Positions 53,318 through 64,000 of a stretch of DNA of 64,000 bases are shown one piece after another; within the stretch, counting starts at the first letter, position 1, and each line of letters starts with the position of its first letter. Both the position numbers and the translations under genes were made by a program. Source of the stretch: Cedecea lapagei. Its GTDB lineage: Bacteria; Pseudomonadota; Gammaproteobacteria; Enterobacterales; Enterobacteriaceae. The notes under the pieces are model-generated. The model searched no databases. It had not been told where the DNA came from and was given only the letters and a program-made list of their open reading frames with translations. Location: assembly GCF_900635955.1 (NCBI RefSeq), contig NZ_LR134201.1:3844001-3908000 (forward strand). Direction: 5' to 3'.

Positions 53318-56133
53318 CAAGCAAACTTACGTTGTTCGCCGTCGCCGGCTACGTTGCTGACACAGCGGCCGCAGATTTCTGCATGCTCCGCTACCTGACC
53401 GATATCGGTAGTGAAGTGCCAGCAGCGCGGGCACTTCTCACCGTCGGCTTTACGCAGAGCTACTTTCAGCCCCTTGAGGATGTCGCTCTGCTGAGCGTCT
53501 TCACTCGCCTGCGAATAATCGGCAACTGCAGCGCCGGAGGTCAACAGGACAAATCGTAATTCATCGCTCAGGCTATTCAGCTTGGCTGCCAGCTCCGCGT
53601 CAGCGTAGAGAGTCACGGCCGCTTCCAGAGAACCCCCAATGCGCTTATCCGCACGAGCCTGCTCGATAACCTTGTTCACTTCACCGCGGACGGTCAGCAG
53701 GGTATCCCAGAACTCGTTGTTCATCTCTTCGCTTTCCGCCAGGCCAAACAGCCCTTCGTACCACTCGCCGGTGAAGACATACTTCTCGCGAGAACCCGGC
53801 AGATAGCCCCAGATTTCGTCGGCGGTGAAGGACATGATCGGCGCCATCCAGCGCACCAGCGCTTCACAGATGTGGTACAGCGCGGTCTGGCAGCTGCGGC
53901 GAGCCACGCTGTCGGCCTTCGCGGTGTACTGGCGGTCTTTGATGATGTCGAGGTAGAACGAGCCCATTTCGACGGAGCAGAAGCGCATCAGGCGCTGCAC
54001 CACTTCATGGAAGTCGTAGTTTTCATAAGAAGCGAGAATATCCGCCTGCGCTTCTTGCGCACAGCCAACGGCCCAGCGATCCAGCACCACCATCTCTTCC
54101 GGTTTCACCATGTCGGTTTCAGGGTTGAAGCCGTTCAGGTTGGCCAGCAGGAAGCGCGCGGTGTTACGGATACGGCGATATGCATCAGCGGAGCGCTTCA
54201 GGATTTCGTCAGAAACGGCCATCTCGCCGGTGTAGTCGGTAGACGCCACCCACAGACGCAGAATATCCGCCCCAAGCTTGTTCATCACATCCTGCGGGCT
54301 GACGGTGTTGCCGATAGACTTGGACATCTTGCGGCCCTGTCCATCGACGGTGAAGCCGTGGGTCAGTACCTGACGGTAAGGCGCTTTGCCTTTCATCGCC
54401 GTAGAGATCATCAGGGAGGACATAAACCAGCCGCGATGCTGATCCGAGCCTTCCAGGTACATATCCGCAGCATGGCCCTGGAACTCAGGGCGCGCGTCCA
54501 CGACGGAGTAATTGGTTGAACCCGAGTCGAACCAAACGTCCAGGGTATCCGGCACTTTCAGGTAGTTGTCAGCGTCGTCGCCCATGATGTCACGCGGATC
54601 GAGATCCCACCACGCCTGGATGCCGTCCTGCTCAACGCGCTTGGCCACTTCTTCCATCAGCTCAAGCGAACGTGGGTGCAGTTCTTCGGTCTCTTTGTGC
54701 ACAAACAGAGACATCGGCACGCCCCAGGTACGCTGGCGTGAGATGCACCAGTCAGGACGGTTCGCCACCATGGATTCGATGCGCGCCTGGCCCCAGTCCG
54801 GGATCCACTGTACGCCCTTGATCTCTTTCAGAGACTGCTCGCGCAGGCCCTTCTGATCCATGCTGATAAACCACTGCGGGGTCGCACGGAAGATGATCGG
54901 CGTTTTGTGGCGCCAGCAGTGCGGATAGCTGTGCAGCAGTTTCTCAACGTGCAGCAGAGCGCCTTTATCGCGCAGGATATTCACGATCAGGTCGTTAGCT
55001 TTGAACACCTGAACGCCATCAAGGCCTTCATAAGTGCCCGGCAGATAGCTACCGTCCGGACCCACCGGGTTAGCGATTTCCAGGCCATATTTCTGACTGA
55101 TGGTGTAGTCGTCCGGGCCGTGGCCGCCTGCGGTATGTACCGCACCGGTACCCGCATCCAGCGTAACGTGATCGCCAAGAATGGCAGGAACGTCAAAGCC
55201 CATGAACGGGTGCTTAAAGCGCTGCAGCTCAAGTTCAGAGCCCTTCACGGTTCCGAGGATCTGGTAATCGGTCACGCCGGCGCGCTTGAGCACGCTTTCC
55301 ATCAGGTCTTTCGCCACGATCAGCGCCTGGCCTTCGATCTGCACCAGCACGTAGTCAAACTCAGCGCCCAGAGAAATCGCGCGGTTGGCCGGCAGGGTCC
55401 ATGGCGTGGTGGTCCAGATCAGCAGAGAGATTGGGCCATTCACGGCTGAAGCCGCAAACTTAGCTTTTACCGCATCAGCATCCACGGCGTTAAACGTCAC
55501 GTCGATAGACGGAGACGTTTTGTCGTAGTACTCAACTTCCGCTTCCGCCAGCGCAGAACGGCAGTCAACGCACCAGTGAACGGGCTTAGCGCCTTTGTGC
55601 AGGTGGCCATTACCGATGATTTTGCTCAGCGCACGGATGATATTGGCTTCGGTTTTGAAGTCCATGGTCAGGTACGGACGAGACCAGTCACCCAGCACGC
55701 CCAGGCGGATAAAGTCTTCGCGCTGGCCATCAACCTGCTCGGCGGCATATTTACGGCACGCGGCGCGGAACTCAGCGGCAGAGACCTTTTCGCCAGGTTT
55801 GCCGATAAGCTGCTCAACTTTCAGTTCGATTGGCAGGCCGTGGCAGTCCCAGCCCGGCACGTACGGGGAATCGAAGCCGGAAAGCCCTTTAGATTTAACA
55901 ATAATGTCTTTCAGAATCTTGTTAACTGAGTGACCAATGTGAATGCTACCGTTCGCATAAGGAGGGCCATCATGCAAAATAAAGGATTTTTTGCCCTTTT
56001 TCGCATTACGGATGATGCCGTACAGATCGTCATCATTCCAACGCGCCAGCATACCCGGTTCGCGCTTGGCTAAGTCGCCGCGCATCGGGAACCCTGTTTC
56101 AGGCAAATTTAGGGTAGATTTAAAGTCACTCAT
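53317..56133 (-). CDS. ileS: Isoleucyl-tRNA synthetase
   Basis: 938 residues, the E. coli length. Class I synthetase with HIGH-type motif GSIHIGH, KMSKS motif [11 protein letters not shown] (about 600), the CP1 editing domain between them, anticodon-binding domain, and C-terminal zinc cysteines CPRCWH and CGRCVSN. Makes Ile-tRNA(Ile); the usual target of mupirocin. Second gene of the ribF-ispH operon. Confidence 0.98.
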   Translation of the reverse strand: MSDFKSTLNLPETGFPMRGDLAKREPGMLARWNDDDLYGIIRNAKKGKKSFILHDGPPYANGSIHIGHSVNKILKDIIVKSKGLSGFDSPYVPGWDCHGLPIELKVEQLIGKPGEKVSAAEFRAACRKYAAEQVDGQREDFIRLGVLGDWSRPYLTMDFKTEANIIRALSKIIGNGHLHKGAKPVHWCVDCRSALAEAEVEYYDKTSPSIDVTFNAVDADAVKAKFAASAVNGPISLLIWTTTPWTLPANRAISLGAEFDYVLVQIEGQALIVAKDLMESVLKRAGVTDYQILGTVKGSELELQRFKHPFMGFDVPAILGDHVTLDAGTGAVHTAGGHGPDDYTISQKYGLEIANPVGPDGSYLPGTYEGLDGVQVFKANDLIVNILRDKGALLHVEKLLHSYPHCWRHKTPIIFRATPQWFISMDQKGLREQSLKEIKGVQWIPDWGQARIESMVANRPDWCISRQRTWGVPMSLFVHKETEELHPRSLELMEEVAKRVEQDGIQAWWDLDPRDIMGDDADNYLKVPDTLDVWFDSGSTNYSVVDARPEFQGHAADMYLEGSDQHRGWFMSSLMISTAMKGKAPYRQVLTHGFTVDGQGRKMSKSIGNTVSPQDVMNKLGADILRLWVASTDYTGEMAVSDEILKRSADAYRRIRNTARFLLANLNGFNPETDMVKPEEMVVLDRWAVGCAQEAQADILASYENYDFHEVVQRLMRFCSVEMGSFYLDIIKDRQYTAKADSVARRSCQTALYHICEALVRWMAPIMSFTADEIWGYLPGSREKYVFTGEWYEGLFGLAESEEMNNEFWDTLLTVRGEVNKVIEQARADKRIGGSLEAAVTLYADAELAAKLNSLSDELRFVLLTSGAAVADYSQASEDAQQSDILKGLKVALRKADGEKCPRCWHFTTDIGQVAEHAEICGRCVSNVAGDGEQRKFA

Positions 56134-56165
56134 TAGATTCTCGGTTCCGTATTTCGGTTAGCCTT

Positions 56166-57098
56166 TCAGGCATTTGACTCAAAAAATTCTCGGGCTGATA
56201 CCACATCTCTGGCGATTTGCGCCTTCAGCTCATCGAGTGAAGCAAATCGCTGCTCATTACGTATCTTTTTACGCAGCACTACTTCTATATGGTGACCATA
56301 AAGGTCCATTACAACGTCCAAAAGATGGACTTCAAGCTGCTGACGTATTCCCGCCACCGTAGGGCGAGTGCCAATGTTTGCCACGCCGGCAATCGGCTTT
56401 TCACCCAGGCCTGAGACTTCAACCGCATAAACCCCTTTTACCGGAGAAACATGGCGACGCAGCGGCAGATTCGCCGTCGGGAAGCCAATGGTACGGCCCA
56501 GCTCATCACCGTGCACGACGCGACCGGAGATCATAAACGGATGCCCCAACAGGCTTTCAGCCTGCGGCAGGTTGTCATCAGCCAGCGCCTGACGCACTGC
56601 AGTGCTGCTGATGCGCACGCCATCCGCACAAAACGTTTGGGTACTGGTGATGTCAAAACCGTATTCGCGACCGGCCTTCTGTAATAACAAGAAATCCCCC
56701 TGGCGACCAGCGCCAAAACGGAAATCATCGCCCACCGCGAGGAACTTCACCCCGAGGCGGTCAACCAGAAGATCGCTCACAAAGTTTTGCGCACTCAACG
56801 CGGCGAAACGGCGGTCGAAGCGCACGCACAGAACATAGTCCACGCCACACTCGGCCAGATAGCGCAGTTTTTCCCGCAGTCGGGTCAGGCGAGCCGGTGC
56901 TTTTTCTGGTGCAAACAATTCGAGCGGCTGGGGCTCGAAGATCATGACCATGACCGGGAGGTTGCGCGCACGTCCCTCTTCACACAGGCCCTTTAACAGC
57001 GCCTGATGGCCACGATGCACGCCGTCGAAGTTACCAATGGTGAGTACACACCCGTGGTGCTCCCGGCGCAGATTATGTATACCGCGTATCAGCTTCAT
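56166..57098 (-). CDS. ribF: Bifunctional riboflavin kinase / FMN adenylyltransferase
   Basis: 310 residues (E. coli 313). Makes FMN and then FAD. The N-terminal FAD synthetase domain has TIGNFDGVHRGHQAL (about 20-34) and RISSTAVRQAL (about 162-172). The C-terminal riboflavin kinase has GRTIGFPTANLPL and the NIGTRPTV loop. First gene of the operon, 32 bases before ileS, divergent from rpsT. Confidence 0.97.
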   Translation of the reverse strand: MKLIRGIHNLRREHHGCVLTIGNFDGVHRGHQALLKGLCEEGRARNLPVMVMIFEPQPLELFAPEKAPARLTRLREKLRYLAECGVDYVLCVRFDRRFAALSAQNFVSDLLVDRLGVKFLAVGDDFRFGAGRQGDFLLLQKAGREYGFDITSTQTFCADGVRISSTAVRQALADDNLPQAESLLGHPFMISGRVVHGDELGRTIGFPTANLPLRRHVSPVKGVYAVEVSGLGEKPIAGVANIGTRPTVAGIRQQLEVHLLDVVMDLYGHHIEVVLRKKIRNEQRFASLDELKAQIARDVVSAREFFESNA

Positions 57099-57688
<590 letters not shown>

Positions 57689-57712
57689 TCGCTCGTTTGC
57701 TGTAGCTTTGAT

Positions 57713-57740
57713 AAAAAAACCGGCTAACGCCGGTTTTTTT
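57713..57740. terminator. Bidirectional terminator between rpsT and nhaR
   Basis: AACCGGC (57718-57724), loop TAAC, GCCGGTT (57729-57735), with T7 after it on the plus strand and A7 before it. It can end both rpsT and nhaR transcripts. Confidence 0.92.
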
Positions 57741-57751
57741 ATGCCTGCGAT

Positions 57752-58645
57752 TCAGTCAACTTTGAAGAGCGCCGAGTAGTCCTTGCTGCAGATGCGCTGC
57801 ACCGCAGGGTGCTGGATCATACGCTCTGCGAAGATGGCATGGTACTCCTCCAGCACGTTATCCATTCGACCTATCTCGACAATATCGTCATCGTTGTAGA
57901 TATCCTGCGCATACAGCGTCGGCGCAACAAAAATAGCATTATGGGTAGCGCCAAAGGCTTTCATCAGCGCGGCATCGTCAAACTCGCCCAGAATCTCAAT
58001 CTTCAGCCCCTGAATGTTAATCCAGTTGAGCAGCTTGCGCCCAAGCATAGAACGGCGTCCAGGAATAAGAAGTCGCCGTGTTTCAAGGCAGGCAGGGAAA
58101 GATTGCTCCGGCGCAGGACCTTTGCACCAGAAGCTGATACCGCACTCGCCAAGCTTCACCGAGAACAGCCCTTCCTGCTGAGTCGAGTCTATCGGGCAGT
58201 CTGAGATGATCATATCCAGCTTATGCTGGCTCAGCTGCTCGAGCAGCATTTCATGGGTGGATTCAAAGCAGCGCAGATGAATTTGCTCGTCTCCCACGAC
58301 CGCGGCATCCAGCACGCCGCTCACCAGCCTTTTGGATAGCGCATCCGCCACGCCAACATCAAACAGAATGCTGGCCTCTTTACGGTAGTTCACGATATCC
58401 AGCATTTCCTGGCTCAGGGTAAACATTCTGTCGGCATAGCGGAACACCAGCTGACCCAGCTCTGAAGGGACTAGCCCCCTTCCCTGACGGCGAAACAGCT
58501 TCCCCTGCAGGCGCTCTTCGAGCGCTTTAATTTGCCCGGTGATGGTTTGCGGGGTCAGGAACAGCGCCTCAGCAGCGCCGACGACAGACCCCTCTTTGCA
58601 CACGTGCCAGAAATAATAAAGATGGTTGTAATTGATATGGGACAT
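57752..58645 (-). CDS. nhaR: LysR-family activator of nhaA, NhaR
   Basis: 297 residues from the ATG in GGGCATGTCCCAT; a GTG three codons upstream overlaps the GGGAG ribosome site. N-terminal [23 protein letters not shown] (about 19-38). It activates nhaA in response to sodium and, in E. coli, also osmC and pga genes. Directly downstream of nhaA on the same strand. Confidence 0.95.
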   Translation of the reverse strand: MSHINYNHLYYFWHVCKEGSVVGAAEALFLTPQTITGQIKALEERLQGKLFRRQGRGLVPSELGQLVFRYADRMFTLSQEMLDIVNYRKEASILFDVGVADALSKRLVSGVLDAAVVGDEQIHLRCFESTHEMLLEQLSQHKLDMIISDCPIDSTQQEGLFSVKLGECGISFWCKGPAPEQSFPACLETRRLLIPGRRSMLGRKLLNWINIQGLKIEILGEFDDAALMKAFGATHNAIFVAPTLYAQDIYNDDDIVEIGRMDNVLEEYHAIFAERMIQHPAVQRICSKDYSALFKVD

Positions 58646-58711
58646 GCCCTTCACTCCCTGAGAGTTAATCCATTATCGGGTCATCTGCAGATGACCCGGC
58701 AGCCAGAATCG

Positions 58712-59884
58712 TCATAAAGCGACCTTAGGCAACCGTGCTTTTAGCATCGTGAAGCCTACGACAGCGGAAAGTAACGACCCCAGCAAAATCCCCAGCTTCG
58801 CCCAGGTAATCAGCTCCGCATCGACGTCACCAAATGCCAGCGAGGCGATAAAAATAGACATCGTAAAGCCGATGCCGCACAGCACGCCTACCGCCATGAT
58901 ATCCCTGAAGCTTGTGCCTTCCGGCAGCGAGGCGAGCTTAAGCTTGAGCGCCAGCCAGCAGAAGAGGCTGATACCCAGTGGTTTACCGATAAACAGGCCG
59001 GCGATAATACCCAGCGGGAGCAGCGACGTCAGGCCCTCTACCGTCACTCCGGTTAACGATACGCCGGCATTGGCAAAGGCAAACAGCGGCAGAATGAGGA
59101 AAGCCACCCAGGGATGCAGCACATGCTCCAGCTCCCGAGCAGGCGAACGCCCCTTCTGCTCTTTTAGCGGGATAAAGAAGCCAATAATGACTCCCGCAAG
59201 CGTTGCATGCACGCCGGATTTCAGTACCGCTATCCACAGTATTACGCCGACCAGGATATAGACGCCAGTACGACGAACGTTAAACAGGTTAAGCAATGCC
59301 AGGGCAACAATAGCTGCAGCCGCAACGCCCAGCGACATCATCGAGAGATCGTGGGTATAAAACAGCGCGATGATCACAATCGCCCCGAGGTCATCGATAA
59401 TCGCCAGCGCCATCAAAAAGACCTTCAACGCCAGCGGAACCCGGTTGCCCAGCAGCGCCAGGATCCCGAGCGCAAACGCAATATCCGTTGCCGCCGGAAT
59501 CGCCCAGCCTTCGCGCGTGACAGGATCAGCATAGTTGAAAACCAGATAAAGCAGAGCCGGCACGACCATACCACCCAGGGCGGCAATCACGGGGAATGAA
59601 GCCTGACGGCGATCGGCTAACGAGCCAACGACCATCTCACGCTTCACTTCCAGGCCTATCATCAGGAAGAAAATCGCCATCAGGGCGTCGTTCACCCACA
59701 GCAGCAGGTTTTTACTGATATCCAGCGGCCCGATTCTCACCTCAACGGGTGTGGCGAGAAATGCCTCATAGCCGGCGCTGGTTGATTCCAGGTTCGCCAG
59801 CAGCATTGCCAGCGCGGCGGCAACAATCAAAAAAATACCGCCTGCGGCATCATTCTGAAAAAAACGTTGCAGATTTTTAGTCAT
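58712..59884 (-). CDS. nhaA: Na+/H+ antiporter NhaA
   Basis: 390 residues from the ATG giving [12 protein letters not shown]; a 20-codon upstream extension is rejected (E. coli 388, MKHLHRFFSSD). A 12-helix electrogenic antiporter (two H+ in, one Na+ out) for sodium and alkaline pH homeostasis. The ion-binding pair lies in [28 protein letters not shown] precedes the start. Confidence 0.96.
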   Translation of the reverse strand: MTKNLQRFFQNDAAGGIFLIVAAALAMLLANLESTSAGYEAFLATPVEVRIGPLDISKNLLLWVNDALMAIFFLMIGLEVKREMVVGSLADRRQASFPVIAALGGMVVPALLYLVFNYADPVTREGWAIPAATDIAFALGILALLGNRVPLALKVFLMALAIIDDLGAIVIIALFYTHDLSMMSLGVAAAAIVALALLNLFNVRRTGVYILVGVILWIAVLKSGVHATLAGVIIGFFIPLKEQKGRSPARELEHVLHPWVAFLILPLFAFANAGVSLTGVTVEGLTSLLPLGIIAGLFIGKPLGISLFCWLALKLKLASLPEGTSFRDIMAVGVLCGIGFTMSIFIASLAFGDVDAELITWAKLGILLGSLLSAVVGFTMLKARLPKVAL

Positions 59885-60021
59885 TATTTCACCCAATTCT
59901 TTAAGCAGCCTGGTCACCCTGAACACGATTAGGGTAGCCAGCATAGCGACAATAACAGATCGATAAAAACAGCTTATATGGCAGATAAAGATCGTAAAAA
60001 CCGACCCATTGTAACAGGCAT

Positions 60022-60056
60022 AAAAAAACCTGAACCGAATGAAGCAGTTCAGGTTT
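60022..60056. terminator. dnaKJ operon terminator
   Basis: AACCTGAAC (60027-60035) pairs with GTTCAGGTT (60047-60055) around an 11-base loop; A7 (60022-60028) gives the U tail for the minus-strand dnaJ transcript, and T6 (60054-60059) serves the opposite strand. Confidence 0.88.
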
Positions 60057-60081
60057 TTTGAAGTATTGCGGCCGGAAGAAG

Positions 60082-61215
60082 TTAGCGGGTCAAATCATCA
60101 AAGAATTTCTTCACGCCGTCGAAGAAGCTCTTCGAACGCGGGCTATTGTTCGCCCCCGTTGGGCCGCCAAAGCTCTCTTCCAAATCACGCAGCAGTTTCT
60201 TCTGCTTTTCGTTCAGGCTAACCGGAGTTTCAACAACGACGCGGCACAGCAGATCGCCCTGCGCGCCACCGCGTACGGATTTCACACCTTTACCGCGCAT
60301 GCGGAACAGCTTGCCGGTTTGCGTTTCGCTCGGTACCTTCAGCTTAACGCGGCCGTCGAGGGTCGGCACTTCAATTTCCCCGCCCAGCGCAGCCATCGCA
60401 AAGTTGATCGGCACTTCGCAGTACAGGTTATTGCCTTCACGCTCGAAGATTGGGTGCTGTTTCACCTGAACCTGAACGTACAGATCGCCTGAAGGTGCGC
60501 CGTGCTCGCCCGCTTCGCCTTCACCAGAAAGGCGGATACGATCGCCGGTATCCACACCTGCCGGAATTTTTACCGACAGCGTTTTGGTTTTCTCTACGCG
60601 GCCATGGCCGTGACAGTTGGTGCACGGATCTTTAATGATGGTACCGCGGCCCTGGCAGTGCGGGCAGCTTTGCTGCACGGTGAAGAAGCCCTGACGCATC
60701 TGCACCTGGCCCTGCCCATGACAGGTTGGACAGGTCTGCGGAGAAGAACCTTTTTTCGCGCCGCTGCCGTGGCAAACTTCACACTCTTCCAGCGTCGGGA
60801 TACGGATCTCTTTGGTGACGCCACGAACCGCTTCTTCAAGCGTTAAGTCCATGTTGTAGCGCAGATCTGCGCCACGGGAGGCGCGTTGACGGCGTCCGCC
60901 ACCAAAAATGTCGCCAAATACGTCGCCAAAGATATCGCTGAAGTCCGCACCGCCGCCGCCAAAGCCGCCACCGCCGCCCATACCGCCCTGCTCAAACGCA
61001 GCGTGGCCGTACTGATCGTAGGCGGCGCGTTTTTGATCGTCGGTCAGGATCTCGTAGGCTTCTTTGATCTCTTTGAACTTAGCTTCGGCCTCTTTATCGC
61101 CCTGGTTACGGTCCGGATGGAACTTCATCGCCAGGCGCTTGTAAGCCTTTTTGATTTCACGCTCTTCCGCTGACTTCGGAACGCCTAAAACCTCGTAATA
61201 GTCTCTCTTCGCCAT
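60082..61215 (-). CDS. dnaJ: Chaperone DnaJ (Hsp40)
   Basis: 377 residues. J domain 1-70 with HPD (33-35) in [11 protein letters not shown], a G/F-rich linker (about 75-110), four CxxCxGxG zinc repeats ([33 protein letters not shown]) between about 140 and 205, and the C-terminal substrate-binding domain. It delivers clients to DnaK and stimulates its ATPase. Downstream of dnaK, separated by an 84-base spacer with a strong hairpin. Confidence 0.98.
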   Translation of the reverse strand: MAKRDYYEVLGVPKSAEEREIKKAYKRLAMKFHPDRNQGDKEAEAKFKEIKEAYEILTDDQKRAAYDQYGHAAFEQGGMGGGGGFGGGGADFSDIFGDVFGDIFGGGRRQRASRGADLRYNMDLTLEEAVRGVTKEIRIPTLEECEVCHGSGAKKGSSPQTCPTCHGQGQVQMRQGFFTVQQSCPHCQGRGTIIKDPCTNCHGHGRVEKTKTLSVKIPAGVDTGDRIRLSGEGEAGEHGAPSGDLYVQVQVKQHPIFEREGNNLYCEVPINFAMAALGGEIEVPTLDGRVKLKVPSETQTGKLFRMRGKGVKSVRGGAQGDLLCRVVVETPVSLNEKQKKLLRDLEESFGGPTGANNSPRSKSFFDGVKKFFDDLTR

Positions 61216-61241
61216 CTCTTTTTTCTGCCCTTAACATACGA

Positions 61242-61273
61242 GCACGGGCGTGGAGTAAACTCCGCGCCCGTGC
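61242..61273 (-). other. Strong hairpin between dnaK and dnaJ
   Basis: GCACGGGCG (61242-61250) pairs with CGCCCGTGC (61265-61273), with a further GGAG/CTCC above it. There is no U tract, so it is more likely an mRNA-processing or attenuating element that sets the DnaK:DnaJ ratio than a full terminator. Confidence 0.7.
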
Positions 61274-61299
61274 CGGTTAATTACCCTGCATCAGGGCGA

Positions 61300-63222
61300 T
61301 TATTTTTTATCTTTAACTTCTTCGAACTCGGCATCAACAACATCGTCGTCTTTGCCGGCGTTGGCGTGGCCTGCGTCTGCGGCGTTGCCAGCTTGCTGCT
61401 CAGCGTGCTGCTGCTGAGCCAGCTCCATCAGCTTCTGGGAAACCTGAGCCAGAGCCTGCATTTTGGCTTCGATATCCGCTTTGTCTTCGCCTTTCAGAGA
61501 CGCTTCCAGCGCGGTCAGCGCAGACTCGATGGCAGTTTTGTCGTCAGCCGGCAGTTTATCGCCTGCTTCTTCAACCTGCTTACGGGTGCTGTGCAGCAAG
61601 TGGTCACCCTGGTTACGAGTCTGAACCAGCTCTTCGAACTTACGGTCAGCTTCGGCGTTAGCTTCTGCATCACGGACCATTTTCTGGATTTCGTCTTCGT
61701 TCAGACCGGAAGATGCCTTGATGGTGATCTTCTGCTCTTTACCGCTGTTCTTGTCTTTCGCGGAAACGTGCAGGATACCGTCAGCATCGATGTCGAAGGT
61801 GACTTCGATCTGCGGCATACCGCGCGGCGCCGGGCTGATGCCGTCCAGGTTGAACTGACCCAGTGATTTGTTATCGGAGGCGCGTTTACGCTCACCCTGA
61901 ATCACGTGGATGGTTACCGCAGACTGGTTGTCTTCCGCGGTAGAGAACACCTGGCTGTGCTTGGTTGGGATAGTGGTGTTCTTGCTAATCAGCGAAGTCA
62001 TCACACCGCCCATCGTTTCGATACCCAGAGACAGCGGGGTAACGTCCAGCAGCAGCACGTCCTTCACGTCACCGGTCAGCACGCCGCCCTGAACCGCTGC
62101 GCCGATAGCGACAGCTTCGTCCGGGTTAACGTCTTTACGCGGCTCTTTACCGAAGAACTCGGCCACTTTTTTCTGCACCATTGGCATACGAGTCTGACCG
62201 CCGACCAGGATAACGTCCTGGATATCGGAAACGGACAGGCCAGCATCCTGCAGCGCAACTTTCAGCGGCTCGATAGAGCGGTTTACCAGGTCTTCAACCA
62301 GGGATTCCAGCTTCGCACGAGTCACTTTGATGTTCATGTGTTTTGGACCGGTCGCGTCTGCAGTGATGTACGGCAGGTTAACGTCGGTCTGCTGCGCGGA
62401 AGAAAGCTCGATTTTCGCTTTTTCTGCCGCTTCTTTCAGGCGCTGCATGGCCAGCGGATCGTTACGCAGGTCAATGCCCTGATCTTTCTTAAACTCGTCA
62501 ACGAGGTAGTTGATCATACGGCTGTCGAAGTCTTCACCGCCCAGGTGAGTATCACCGTTGGTTGCCAGTACTTCGAAGGTTTTTTCGCCGTCAACTTCGT
62601 CGATTTCGATAATAGAGATATCGAAGGTACCACCACCCAGGTCGTAAACCGCGATAGTACGGTTGCCAACTTCTTTATCCAGACCGTAGGCCAGCGCGGC
62701 TGCGGTTGGTTCGTTGATGATACGTTTTACTTCCAGACCCGCGATACGGCCGGCGTCTTTGGTTGCCTGACGCTGAGCATCGTTGAAGTATGCAGGTACG
62801 GTGATAACAGCTTCGGTTACCGGCTCGCCCAGGTAATCTTCAGCGGTTTTCTTCATTTTCTTCAGCACCTCAGCAGAGATCTGCGGCGGTGCCATTTTCT
62901 GACCTTTTACGTCAATCCATGCGTCGCCGTTGTCAGCGCCGATGATTTTGTACGGCATGATGGCTTCATCACGCTGTACTTCTTCGTCCTGGAAGCGACG
63001 GCCAATCAGGCGTTTGATCGCAAACAGAGTGTTTTGCGGGTTAGTCACTGCCTGACGTTTAGCCGGCTGACCTACCAGGATTTCGCCGTCCTGCGTGTAA
63101 GCAATGATAGAAGGCGTGGTGCGGTCGCCCTCGGCGTTCTCCAGCACACGAGCAGTAGTCCCATCCATAATCGCGACACAAGAGTTAGTTGTCCCCAGGT
63201 CGATACCAATAATTTTACCCAT
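61300..63222 (-). CDS. dnaK: Chaperone DnaK (Hsp70)
   Basis: 640 residues (E. coli 638). ATPase domain beginning [20 protein letters not shown] with [19 protein letters not shown] (about 193-211), a linker [15 protein letters not shown] (near 388), the peptide-binding domain, a helical lid and the C-terminal [16 protein letters not shown] tail. Central heat-shock chaperone and negative regulator of sigma-32. GGAG precedes the ATG. Divergent from satP. Confidence 0.99.
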   Translation of the reverse strand: MGKIIGIDLGTTNSCVAIMDGTTARVLENAEGDRTTPSIIAYTQDGEILVGQPAKRQAVTNPQNTLFAIKRLIGRRFQDEEVQRDEAIMPYKIIGADNGDAWIDVKGQKMAPPQISAEVLKKMKKTAEDYLGEPVTEAVITVPAYFNDAQRQATKDAGRIAGLEVKRIINEPTAAALAYGLDKEVGNRTIAVYDLGGGTFDISIIEIDEVDGEKTFEVLATNGDTHLGGEDFDSRMINYLVDEFKKDQGIDLRNDPLAMQRLKEAAEKAKIELSSAQQTDVNLPYITADATGPKHMNIKVTRAKLESLVEDLVNRSIEPLKVALQDAGLSVSDIQDVILVGGQTRMPMVQKKVAEFFGKEPRKDVNPDEAVAIGAAVQGGVLTGDVKDVLLLDVTPLSLGIETMGGVMTSLISKNTTIPTKHSQVFSTAEDNQSAVTIHVIQGERKRASDNKSLGQFNLDGISPAPRGMPQIEVTFDIDADGILHVSAKDKNSGKEQKITIKASSGLNEDEIQKMVRDAEANAEADRKFEELVQTRNQGDHLLHSTRKQVEEAGDKLPADDKTAIESALTALEASLKGEDKADIEAKMQALAQVSQKLMELAQQQHAEQQAGNAADAGHANAGKDDDVVDAEFEEVKDKK

Positions 63223-63342
63223 CTAAACGTCTCCACTAAAAATTCGTCATCATGTGGTTGTGAACCTGTTATGCGGGCAAAAGCATCTGTTTCAACTGCC
63301 CGAAGCGTTTTTTTTCAGGTCCGCCAACTGCGGTTGCATACA

Positions 63343-63370
63343 AGATGGGGTCGCAACGCCTGCCATCAAG
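63343..63370 (-). promoter_or_regulatory. Heat-shock (sigma-32) promoter of dnaK
   Basis: Minus strand: -35 element CTTGAT (63370-63365, within CCCCTTGAT), 14-bp spacer, -10 CCCCATCT (63350-63343). This is the sigma-32 pattern, closely matching dnaK P1 of E. coli, about 120 bases before dnaK. Confidence 0.88.
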
Positions 63371-63518
63371 GGGCAGATGAAAAAAAATTTTCCGCTTTCT
63401 CCCTGCTCAGATCATAGACGGCGACGTGCGGCCTGATTATTATGCCGCGCCCGCAGCCGAGTAACGGCGGCGCGGTATAAATAATCACTACATTTCAGAT
63501 GAATTTTTCAGAGGAACT

Positions 63519-64000
63519 ATGGGCAACACTAAGTTGGCTAATCCAGCTCCCCTGGGCTTAATGGGCTTCGGCATGACCACCATTTTGCTCAACCTGCATA
63601 ACGCAGGTATTTTTGGTTTTGACGTTATTATCCTCGCGATGGGGATTTTCTACGGCGGGATCGCGCAAATCTTCGCGGGTCTGCTGGAGTTTAAAAAAGG
63701 GAACACTTTCGGTTTAACCGCCTTCACCTCCTACGGCTCTTTCTGGCTGACGCTGGTGGCGATTCTGCTGCTGCCTAAGATGGGCCTGAGCGAGGCGACC
63801 AACGGTCACTTCCTCGGCGCGTACCTGGGCCTGTGGGGCGTATTCACCCTGTTTATGTTCTTCGGCACCCTGAAAGCACCGCGCATGCTGCAGTTCGTCT
63901 TTGCCAGCCTGACCGTGCTGTTTGCCCTGCTGGCGATTGGCCACCTGGCGGATAACGAGGGCATCGTGAAAGTCGCGGGTTGGATTGGCCTGGTGTGTGG
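63519..64000 (+). CDS. satP: Acetate/succinate-proton symporter SatP (YaaH), truncated by the window edge
   Basis: 160 residues are visible and the frame is open to the end of the window (E. coli 188). The AceTr family signature NPAPLGLMGFGMTTILLNLH is at residues 8-27, and several hydrophobic helices follow. It imports acetate and succinate with protons. GAGGA precedes the ATG by four bases. In E. coli yaaW and yaaI lie between it and dnaK; here only 296 bases of spacer do. Confidence 0.95.
   Translation, partial: MGNTKLANPAPLGLMGFGMTTILLNLHNAGIFGFDVIILAMGIFYGGIAQIFAGLLEFKKGNTFGLTAFTSYGSFWLTLVAILLLPKMGLSEATNGHFLGAYLGLWGVFTLFMFFGTLKAPRMLQFVFASLTVLFALLAIGHLADNEGIVKVAGWIGLVC

Noticed and set aside
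61906..63417. 503-codon plus-strand frame antisense to dnaK
   Set aside because: Antisense frames of dnaK are a known artefact of its codon usage; the frame also crosses the heat-shock promoter of dnaK.

Overview
The window is chromosomal DNA from a member of the Enterobacteriaceae. Gene content and order match the 0-2 minute region of the Escherichia coli chromosome, read in the opposite direction (rsmH, mraZ, cra, ilvIH, leuO, leuABCD, setA/sgrS/sgrR, thiBPQ, yabI, polB, rapA, rluA, djlA, lptD-surA-pdxA-rsmA-apaGH, folA, kefFC, carAB, dapB, rihC, ispH-fkpB-lspA-ileS-ribF, rpsT, nhaRA, dnaJK, satP). The proteins are close to their E. coli counterparts, but local differences point to another genus of the family (Enterobacter, Cedecea or Kosakonia-like). 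I cannot fix the genus from sequence alone.

Layout. 1-6093: cell-division/wall cluster start (rsmH, mraZ), the Cra regulator, acetohydroxyacid synthase III (ilvIH) and leuO, all on the minus strand. 6462-11423: leucine operon with LeuL leader peptide and attenuator. 11517-15467: a CPBP-family membrane protease not found here in E. coli, then the glucose-phosphate stress locus setA / sgrS(sgrT) / sgrR. 15508-18887: thiamine/TPP ABC importer under a TPP riboswitch. 18884-26222: yabI, SOS-controlled polB, rapA and rluA, with two ERIC elements; the araC-araBAD genes that lie between yabI and polB in E. coli are absent. 26257-34005: djlA, then the envelope/ribosome maturation operon lptD to apaH. 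34041-42436: folA, kefFC, a small lipoprotein and carAB, without the cai/fix genes of E. coli. 42437-51337: dapB, an accessory sugar-uptake island, and rihC. 51409-64000: ispH to ribF, rpsT, nhaRA, dnaJK and the start of satP.

The main accessory feature is the island at 43412-50400, inserted between dapB and rihC. A LacI-family repressor and a mannose-family PTS (EIIA, EIIB, EIIC, EIID) behind an unusual 583-residue mannose-6-phosphate isomerase face a convergent pair of cupin phosphosugar-isomerase genes. The palindrome TTAATCGATTAA lies before each of the two operons, with a one-mismatch copy before the repressor gene. A CRP-type site accompanies each control region, so the island looks like a self-contained, catabolite-controlled regulon for an unidentified PTS sugar. 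The second cupin gene is broken by one extra T in a T7 run.

Other notable points are a SgrT reading frame that stops inside the SgrS base-pairing core, an expanded ERIC whose last base is the first base of the rluA start codon, an internally deleted ERIC on the other side of rapA, and a perfect SOS box before polB. No tRNA, rRNA, CRISPR array, phage or transposase gene was seen.
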